Under the pieces are notes generated by a model, which saw only the letters and a list, made by a program, of their open reading frames with translations, was not told where the DNA came from and ran no database searches. A DNA stretch of 10,640 nucleotides from Promethearchaeota archaeon. Lineage in GTDB: Archaea; Asgardarchaeota; Lokiarchaeia; Sigynarchaeales; SOKP01. Positions 6,057 through 10,640 of this stretch are shown here, piece by piece. Where the stretch lies: contig JAGXNZ010000023.1 in assembly GCA_019894655.1 (NCBI GenBank), positions 1-10,640 on the forward strand. The letters are read 5' to 3'. Position numbers and translations under genes: made by a program. Every line of letters begins with the position of its first letter. Within the stretch, counting starts at the first letter, position 1.

Positions 6057-6869
6057 TTATATATTTTTTAAGAAATTCTCAATTGCAGCTGTATATTGTT
6101 CGGGCGCCTCGTATTGAATCATATGTCCAATTTTTGGAGTTAAAACTGATAATGTAGAGTTTGGTATCAATTTATTCATAGATTCTGATTCGGTTGGGAG
6201 TATGAAAATATCCTTATCACCTGCGAGAATTAGAGTGGGAATATTTATTGATTTTAGCTTATCTTCAACATTAAAGTTGTTTACAATAGATTCCATTGTT
6301 CGAAGTCCTACATATTCTTCGTTTTGAAGCGTTAAGTCTACAAATTCTTTAATCAATTCTGTTTGTTCTTTCCTTGCTTTACGTTGGAAGCATAAACCAA
6401 CAAAAATATTTTCGATTGTTTCTCTATCTTTAAGGGACATTGCTCCAGATTTCAAGTCCTCGACATATTGAACTAGCCCCGGATTATTTAATTTAGGAGC
6501 CGTCGACATTAAGATTAATCCTTCTAATCTTTTTGCTAATTTAGGATTAGTGGCATAGATCAAGCTGATCATTCCACCCATTGAATGTCCTACAAGAATT
6601 ATTTTTTCGTCACCAATTATTTTTGAAAGAGTCTCCTCTAAATATTCAGCTAAATCTGTTAATTCATAAGACTCTGAATCAGGTTTATCACTTTTTCCAT
6701 GACCTAAATGATCAATTGCGATGGTTCGAAAATTACTAGAGAAATAATCTATCTGAGCTTCAAATAACCAAGCAGAACCTAAAAAACCATGAATGAAAAC
6801 TAAATTCTTTCCCTTACCTTTTTCTAAAAAATGTATCTTATAACCTTTATCAAGTTCTACATACGGCAT
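6057..6869 (-). CDS. Alpha/beta hydrolase fold protein
   Basis: A 270-residue protein with a complete alpha/beta hydrolase core and no signal peptide. Oxyanion segment FIHGFLGSAW (25-34); strand-5 region DHLGHGKSDKP (53-63); nucleophile Ser96 in VGHSMGG; acid Asp220 in AGDKDIFILP; base His249 in KIGHMIQYEAPEQ. The cap is about residues 125-190. It is closest to the broad group that includes small esterases, C-C bond hydrolases and haloperoxidase-like enzymes, which sequence alone does not separate. It differs clearly from the lipase-like hydrolase at 4367 (shorter cap, MPYVELDKG start). It is a single-gene unit: convergent with the membrane protein on one side and divergent from the dehydratase on the other, with a TATA-like element at 6893-6904. 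The ATG is well placed, since strand 1 begins directly after it. Confidence 0.88.
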   Translation of the reverse strand: MPYVELDKGYKIHFLEKGKGKNLVFIHGFLGSAWLFEAQIDYFSSNFRTIAIDHLGHGKSDKPDSESYELTDLAEYLEETLSKIIGDEKIILVGHSMGGMISLIYATNPKLAKRLEGLILMSTAPKLNNPGLVQYVEDLKSGAMSLKDRETIENIFVGLCFQRKARKEQTELIKEFVDLTLQNEEYVGLRTMESIVNNFNVEDKLKSINIPTLILAGDKDIFILPTESESMNKLIPNSTLSVLTPKIGHMIQYEAPEQYTAAIENFLKNI

Positions 6870-6892
6870 AAATATTGTATTTGTTGCTTAAG

Positions 6893-6904
6893 TTTTATAA
6901 TTTA
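6893..6904 (-). promoter_or_regulatory. TATA-like box of the second hydrolase
   Basis: Minus strand reads TAAATTATAAAA, centred about 28 bases before ATG 6869, with no Shine-Dalgarno motif in between. This predicts a leaderless transcript. Confidence 0.45.
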
Positions 6905-7023
6905 TCTATAGAACCTTTTCAATATGAGATTTTTTTTAAGATTACACACATTTTAATTATCATATTAAAGAAATGTATTAGAAACATAAGCAAAGATTAA
7001 AAATATTTTACATACATCTGGAG

Positions 7024-7995
7024 TTGAAAACGATTTATAGAAACATAAAAAATGCCGCTAAAGTAGTCTCTGCCGTAGCAAACAAAACACCTATTATGAC
7101 AAGTAGGACATTAGATTCTATAACGGGTGCCAAAAGAGTAGTTGTTAAGTGTGAAAACTTTCAACGAACGGGGTCCTTTAAGTTTAGAGGAGCGTGGAAT
7201 TGCATCAGCCATATTCCAGTATTTGAAAGAAATAAGGGAATTATAGCTTATTCATCAGGGAATTTCGCTCAAGCTGTTGCTTTAGTAGCTAAAATCTTGA
7301 AATTAAAAGCAACGATCGTTATGCCCAGTAATGCGAACAAGACAAAAATTCAAGCTACAAAAGATTATGATGCAAATGTTGTTTTTTGTGGAAATGATCC
7401 TGGTGATAGAGCTAAAATGGCAAAGGAATTAGCGCTTCAATACGATTATAGATTAGTACATCCTTTCGACGATTATCACGTCATTTTCGGTGCTGGTACA
7501 ATTGCTCTTGAAATATTCAAATCTACAAAACTTATCGATGTACTACTCGTCCCTGTAGGGGGAGGTGGTTTAATTAGCGGGTGTTCAATTGCCGCAAAAG
7601 AATTAAATCCAAGAATAAAAGTTATAGGTATTGAACCTAAAAACGCTGATGACGCCTATCGATCGTTTAAACTAGGGAAGAGAGTACCTGTAGAAAACCC
7701 AGATACTATTGCTGATGGACTAAGGACATCTGTTGGGGAAAAAACATTTCCTATAATCCAAAAATATGTAGATGATATTATTACTGTTACAGAAGAACAA
7801 ATAATTGATGCCATGAAGTTCTACTGGGAACGGATGAAGCTTGTTGTGGAGCCTTCCGGAGCAGTCCCCCTAGCAGGACTTTTATCTGGCGATATCAATT
7901 CCTCATTAATTAAAAATAAAAGAATTGGTATAATAATAAGTGGTGGAAATATCGATTTATCAGATTTTTTTGCAGTCTTAAAGCAAAAAATTTAG
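7024..7995 (+). CDS. PLP-dependent threonine/serine dehydratase-like enzyme (fold type II)
   Basis: A 323-residue fold type II PLP enzyme of the threonine ammonia-lyase / serine racemase group. Hallmarks are KTPIMTSRTLD (21-31), KCENFQRTGSFKFRG (42-56) with the PLP lysine at Lys53, SSGNFAQAVA (77-86) with the cofactor-binding Asn80, the phosphate loop GGGGLISG (179-186), the acidic loop around VVEPSGAVPLAG (274-285) and SGGN (306-309) near the pyridine nitrogen. It lacks the C-terminal ACT domain of biosynthetic IlvA, so it fits the unregulated catabolic type: deamination of threonine or serine, serine racemisation, or 3-hydroxyaspartate lyase. The usual SSGNHAQ is SSGNFAQ here, with His replaced by Phe81. 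The start is a TTG with GGAG directly touching it, not at normal spacing. No ATG or GTG exists upstream before the in-frame stop at 6979, and family alignment supports beginning here. Confidence 0.87.
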   Translation: MKTIYRNIKNAAKVVSAVANKTPIMTSRTLDSITGAKRVVVKCENFQRTGSFKFRGAWNCISHIPVFERNKGIIAYSSGNFAQAVALVAKILKLKATIVMPSNANKTKIQATKDYDANVVFCGNDPGDRAKMAKELALQYDYRLVHPFDDYHVIFGAGTIALEIFKSTKLIDVLLVPVGGGGLISGCSIAAKELNPRIKVIGIEPKNADDAYRSFKLGKRVPVENPDTIADGLRTSVGEKTFPIIQKYVDDIITVTEEQIIDAMKFYWERMKLVVEPSGAVPLAGLLSGDINSSLIKNKRIGIIISGGNIDLSDFFAVLKQKI

Positions 7996-8144
7996 GAAGT
8001 TAAAGCTTTAGGATCTGTCATTTCTCATCAAAATTAATTAAATCTCATAAAAGTTTTAATATTTGACGAATTTTGTTTTAAAAGCTAAAATAAAAAGGTG
8101 TAGAAATCATATTTTGTAAAATCGAAAGTCAGGAAATACCGTTA

Positions 8145-8846
8145 GTGTCGGTAGGAACCTCACCATTCTTAGGAGCCTCCCAATTCGTAAAGAATGCGCG
8201 GGTGTACCGCAGAAAATTCTTAAATAATGCGAAAGCTGTAATAGAGATACTAGAAGCATCTTACGAGGTAGGTGGTCGTGGAATAGAATTAATCCCAGCA
8301 GGAAAGGTTACCGAAGCTGCTAAAATAATGGTTGAAACTCATAGTGATTATGTCATTACAGGGTCTACTTTTCCCGGACCTGATCCTTTAATCAATGAAT
8401 TATCTGAACTTGGAGCAAAGATAATTTTTGCTCATGGAATGGTCGCGGATAAAAAAGATAAGAAATTAGAAAATCTTATAGATGATATTAAATCAAGGGG
8501 AATAATACCTGGTATAGCCGCTCATAATCCAGTCTCTACTTTGGAATACACATTCAAAAATATCCCTTCTGTAAAAACTTTTTTAATTCCCTTTAACGCT
8601 CGGGGTTATTTAATGGGGAATCAAAAAGAGCTAGAGAAGCTAGTAAATAGCCATAAGAATCATCACTTTATTGGAATGAAAACATTAGCAGCCGGTAAAT
8701 TAGATCCTAATAAAGCTTATGATTATGTTTCTAAGCATAATATCTGTTGCGCTACTATAGGAGTGGTCAGTATTGAGGAAGCTAGAAAATCAACAGAAAT
8801 CGCATTAAATTGTTTACAGAAGTCGCATGATAATTTGATTAACTAA
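8145..8846 (+). CDS. Unrecognised TIM-barrel-like protein, distantly aldo-keto-reductase-like
   Basis: A 233-residue protein from GTG 8145. The order of strands and helices looks like a beta/alpha barrel: VSVGTSPFLGA, GGRGIELIPA (43-52), YVITGSTFPGPDP (69-81), AKIIFAHGMVAD (91-102), GIIPGIAAHNP (119-129), VKTFLIPFNARG (143-154), HHFIGMKTLAAGKL (173-186) and ICCATIGVVSIEEA (200-213). The last two segments recall aldo-keto reductases, but the usual catalytic Asp, Tyr and Lys are not recognisable; His97 in FAHG might match the AKR His. I would not assign an enzyme activity. The frame stays open and protein-like upstream to about 8094 (for example ESQEIPLVSVG) without any ATG, GTG or TTG, so the real start may be a non-standard codon near 8106-8109, with AGGTG at 8096-8100 as ribosome site. 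AGGA at 8131-8134 could instead serve GTG 8145. It follows the dehydratase on the same strand by about 110-150 bases. Confidence 0.7.
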   Translation: MSVGTSPFLGASQFVKNARVYRRKFLNNAKAVIEILEASYEVGGRGIELIPAGKVTEAAKIMVETHSDYVITGSTFPGPDPLINELSELGAKIIFAHGMVADKKDKKLENLIDDIKSRGIIPGIAAHNPVSTLEYTFKNIPSVKTFLIPFNARGYLMGNQKELEKLVNSHKNHHFIGMKTLAAGKLDPNKAYDYVSKHNICCATIGVVSIEEARKSTEIALNCLQKSHDNLIN

Positions 8847-8883
8847 TAAAATTAAGTAAAAGTTAGGAATTTAGCACCATTTA

Positions 8884-9606
8884 TTAATCCAGATCCTTCC
8901 CAAATCCTTTGTATACTAAATAAGCAGCTAATGTTGCTAATTCTGGTATTATAAAAATATAAAATGTCCTGAAAATTCCATTCTCAATCCATGTGTTATA
9001 CAGGAATAAAAAAAACAGCACTAACAACCCTATAAATACGGCTATTATAAATCTGTTTAATCTTCTCTTTAGAACAATACCCTCATATACTTTCAAAATT
9101 TTTAAAGATAAATATATTTGAGGAATAATTAAAAAAAGCAAGAAATAGGTCCAACTAAAACCAAGAAAGAACCAACTGTAATTAGGTACCCAGCCGGTGG
9201 TTGCATTTAAGGTTATACCAGTAAACGGTATACCTATTATAATAACAAATAGCGATAAGATGCCATAAAAAGATATTCTTAAGTAAAAAGTAATATTGCT
9301 CGACTTTTCATCAAGTTTTGTAAGTAACCAGCTAAAATTAATTAAAAAACTATAGCTAAAAACAAAAAAGTAAATTGAAATCACATAAATGATGTAAGAA
9401 AAGGGCGTATTTGCCAAATAAGTTGAGAGAGTTGCAAGAAAATAAGTGAGGGCCATTGTTATGAAATAGGCACTCAAAATGTAGGTCGATCGATTTTTAG
9501 CTCTCTTCAATAATCTATAAGCGAAATAGGATCCGTAAAAAACAGGCCATATTTGAAAAATCGAAACAATAATTAATCTTACAATATATTCATTTTGAAA
9601 TAGCAA
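8884..9606 (-). CDS. Orphan seven-helix membrane protein, sensor-domain-like
   Basis: A 240-residue protein with seven clear hydrophobic segments (about 8-32, 42-66, 68-96, 106-131, 143-168, 182-207 and 211-235) and a short charged C-terminal tail. The pattern of helix 1 ending in YRLLKRAKNRS (30-40), and a basic helix 5-6 linker (KILKVYEGIVLKRRLNR, 169-185), resembles seven-helix sensory input domains found on histidine kinases, but no output domain follows, so it would be a standalone version. This family link is an inference from topology. There is no catalytic motif. The start is TTG 9606: there is no ATG, GTG or other TTG between it and the in-frame stop at 9639-9637. It lies 92 bases downstream of the winged-helix regulator on the same strand, so the two may be cotranscribed. 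It converges on the TIM-barrel gene with a 37-base gap. Confidence 0.7.
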   Translation of the reverse strand: MLFQNEYIVRLIIVSIFQIWPVFYGSYFAYRLLKRAKNRSTYILSAYFITMALTYFLATLSTYLANTPFSYIIYVISIYFFVFSYSFLINFSWLLTKLDEKSSNITFYLRISFYGILSLFVIIIGIPFTGITLNATTGWVPNYSWFFLGFSWTYFLLFLIIPQIYLSLKILKVYEGIVLKRRLNRFIIAVFIGLLVLFFLFLYNTWIENGIFRTFYIFIIPELATLAAYLVYKGFGKDLD

Positions 9607-9698
9607 TGTGATGTATATACTTAAATGTATGAATTTTTAAATGATATTGCTTTAATTTTTACTTTCACTATTTATATTCTATCAAATCCACAGTGTTT

Positions 9699-10244
9699 TT
9701 ATTTTGAAAACATCTCGACTTTTAACATTTCAGCACGAAAATAACGATATATGGTATCAGTTAATTTTCTTTGAAGTTTTTTTTTATTTAGATTTTTTGA
9801 ATCTGTATCTGCCAACACAGTATTGATAGCCTGAAGAATTGTTTCTGTATAAGATCTGAATTTCTCCCGAAGTTTTTCTTCTTCTTTAATTTCTTTTATG
9901 TGATCCTTGAAAAGTTTTTTTATCGAATCATTTAAATCTCTTACCGTAGGAAGGATTAATTTCTCATATTCGCTCCTTACTTTTTTTCTAACATAAATTC
10001 TCACTGTTCTCTTCCCGCCAGCAGCAGGTTTAAATATTTTTTTAACGATGAAACCCTTTTTACACAGATTATTTATATAGTCGTAACCTTTAGTTCTACT
10101 CATATGTTCAAATTCTATATCGATTGCCGTCTTTATTACTGCTAACTCTTTCCCATCGTCCTTTAAAATTATTAATAAAGCCTCAAGTTCTCTCATTGAT
10201 AGGTTTCTTAAGCTAAAGTTATCAACACTTTTTTGATTCATCAT
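9699..10244 (-). CDS. Winged-helix DNA-binding transcriptional regulator (MarR/TrmB-like)
   Basis: A 181-residue basic protein with an N-terminal winged helix. Helices at about 16-28 (SMRELEALLIILK), 33-43 and 50-61 (recognition helix region RTKGYDYINNLCKKG) are followed by a beta wing (FIVKKIFKPAAGGKRTVRIYV, about 65-85, given here in part as IVKKIF and KRTVRIYV). The rest is helical and strongly charged (about 90-175), with a likely coiled coil at 103-132 for dimerisation. There is no ligand-binding domain of the TrmB sugar-sensor type, so a MarR-like or PadR-like dimer is as plausible. Two ATGs in a row (10244 and 10241) make the start nearly unambiguous, with a TATA-like box at 10271-10280. 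It may regulate itself, the membrane protein after it, or the dyad-rich region upstream. Confidence 0.75.
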   Translation of the reverse strand: MMNQKSVDNFSLRNLSMRELEALLIILKDDGKELAVIKTAIDIEFEHMSRTKGYDYINNLCKKGFIVKKIFKPAAGGKRTVRIYVRKKVRSEYEKLILPTVRDLNDSIKKLFKDHIKEIKEEEKLREKFRSYTETILQAINTVLADTDSKNLNKKKLQRKLTDTIYRYFRAEMLKVEMFSK

Positions 10245-10270
10245 TTTATTTTATCCAACACAATATTTTT

Positions 10271-10280
10271 AATATATATT
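10271..10280 (-). promoter_or_regulatory. TATA-like box of the winged-helix regulator
   Basis: AATATATATT, centred about 31 bases before ATG 10244, would put transcription start within a few bases of the gene. No Shine-Dalgarno motif is visible between them. Confidence 0.45.
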
Positions 10281-10359
10281 CATTTGAAATTAAATAGCGC
10301 AAATATTAAATGACCTTAAGTTAATATAAATCTATCGTTAAAACTTCTAACAAATTAGA

Positions 10360-10391
10360 CTCATTTAGCAGATTTTTTGATAAAAAATGAG
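10360..10391. repeat. Nested alternative dyads before the 13-codon frame
   Basis: CTCATTT (10360-10366) pairs with AAATGAG (10385-10391), and ATTTTTT (10372-10378) pairs with AAAAAAT (10382-10388) across a 3-base loop. The two share the right arm, so only one can form at a time. The GATAAAAAA segment (10379-10387) could also serve as a TATA box for a plus-strand transcript starting near 10408. Confidence 0.4.
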
Positions 10392-10422
10392 AACCAAGGG
10401 CTATACTTAGAGAATGACGAAA

Positions 10423-10463
10423 ATTTTCTCCGTGATTGAGGACTGGAGAAAATAAGTCCTCAA
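10423..10463. repeat. Two interlocked perfect 9-bp inverted repeats
   Basis: ATTTTCTCC (10423-10431) is the reverse complement of GGAGAAAAT (10445-10453). TTGAGGACT (10436-10444) is the reverse complement of AGTCCTCAA (10455-10463). Each stem's loop contains one arm of the other, so the two stems interlock. Both contain G/C bases and have no mismatches. As RNA they would be mutually exclusive or partly form a pseudoknot; as DNA they could be overlapping operators. Confidence 0.7.
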
Positions 10464-10519
10464 AATTGGGGAATAACACTTATATTTTCAAAAATCATAT
10501 CTAAATTAAATCTGTTAAA

Positions 10520-10582
10520 CTAGATTGGACAAAAATCTAGGGTGGGGTTTTTTATTTTAATGTCTAATTTTTGTTTAACTAG
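10520..10582. repeat. Overlapping hairpin and imperfect long inverted repeat with T tract
   Basis: CTAGATT (10520-10526) pairs with AATCTAG (10534-10540) over a 7-base loop, and is followed by GGTGGGG and TTTTTTATTTT (10548-10558), a terminator-like order on the plus strand. The arm 10520-10536 also pairs imperfectly with 10567-10582: ACAAAAAT with ATTTTTGT, two G-U pairs, TT with AA, a bulged A, then CTAG with CTAG. Again two pairings compete for the same left arm. Confidence 0.5.
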
Positions 10583-10640
10583 TTAGTTTAAGAGAGACTA
10601 GTAGGAGAGCAAAATTCATAATTTTTTCTATTTTCTAAAC

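Larger units (their letters stand above)
10245..10640. other. Intergenic region with clustered inverted repeats
   Basis: These 396 bases run to the window edge without a substantial gene. The left end holds the regulator's promoter. From 10360 to 10582 there are at least four inverted repeats, a 10-bp palindrome GAAAATTTTC (10419-10428) and a T-rich tract. A plus-strand open frame of 13 codons (ATG 10414 to TAA 10455, MTKIFSVIEDWRK) sits on the interlocked repeats. No tRNA pattern (no TTCGA-type T loop) was found. It could be the leader of a gene beyond the right edge, a small structured RNA, or the edge of a small mobile element. Confidence 0.5.

Noticed and set aside
8847..8883. Terminator hairpin between the TIM-barrel gene and the seven-helix gene
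   Set aside because: Only a weak pairing of about five bases (TAACT with AGTTA) with a long loop and no T run, so it is not supported.
10428..10445. C/D-box guide RNA, suggested by GTGATTGA near 10432
   Set aside because: It does not match the C box (RTGATGA), and no CTGA D box lies at suitable distance.
10423..10463. A full H-type RNA pseudoknot using both 9-bp stems
   Set aside because: The linker between the last two arms is one base, too short to span a 9-bp stem. At most a shortened pseudoknot could form, so exclusive hairpins or DNA dyads are more likely.
1..10640. CRISPR arrays, tRNA or rRNA genes
   Set aside because: No regularly spaced direct repeats were seen. No tRNA-like T-loop or acceptor pairing was found in the gaps, and none of the gaps is long enough or conserved-looking enough for rRNA.

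Overview
The window is AT-rich DNA that most resembles an archaeal chromosome, probably an Asgard (Lokiarchaeia-like) lineage. The basis is mixed. Several genes have TATA-like boxes about 25-30 bases before the start codon and almost no leader. Shine-Dalgarno-like motifs appear mainly before genes inside an operon. TTG and GTG starts are common, and oligo-T tracts follow genes. The gene content (GPH-type transporter, BKACE enzyme, small membrane zinc-ribbon protein, orphan multi-spanning proteins, winged-helix regulator) fits, but no lineage-defining marker gene is present, so the taxonomy is an inference.

Layout. At the left edge is the N-terminal part of a small helix-hairpin-helix protein (DUF4332-like, minus strand). 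It diverges from a GPH/MelB-type sugar:cation symporter at 520-1944. The transporter converges on a minus-strand block. Read in transcription order (right to left), this block is a monoglyceride-lipase-like alpha/beta hydrolase (4367-5203), a 3-hydroxyacyl-CoA dehydrogenase-family enzyme (3486-4331), a BKACE beta-keto acid cleavage enzyme (2527-3441) and, about 110 bases further, a two-helix membrane zinc-ribbon protein (1967-2413). A divergent plus-strand membrane protein of unknown function lies at 5277-5972. It converges on a second alpha/beta hydrolase (6057-6869, minus). That hydrolase diverges from a PLP-dependent threonine/serine dehydratase-like enzyme (7024-7995), followed by an unrecognised TIM-barrel-like protein (8145-8846) whose reading frame seems to begin upstream of any normal start codon. 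A seven-helix membrane protein (8884-9606) and a winged-helix regulator (9699-10244) occupy the minus strand at the right. The last ~400 bases have no substantial gene but hold a striking cluster of inverted repeats.

How the genes may work together. The hydrolase, dehydrogenase and BKACE trio suggests a short catabolic route. An ester or related conjugate is hydrolysed, the resulting 3-hydroxy acid is oxidised to a 3-keto acid, and BKACE condenses that with acetyl-CoA to give acetoacetate and a new acyl-CoA. The substrate cannot be read from sequence. The dehydrogenase and BKACE both show substitutions around their expected active sites. The most interesting items are this module, the TIM-barrel protein with its start-codon problem, and the inverted-repeat cluster at 10360-10582, which includes two interlocked 9-bp stems over a 13-codon open frame.
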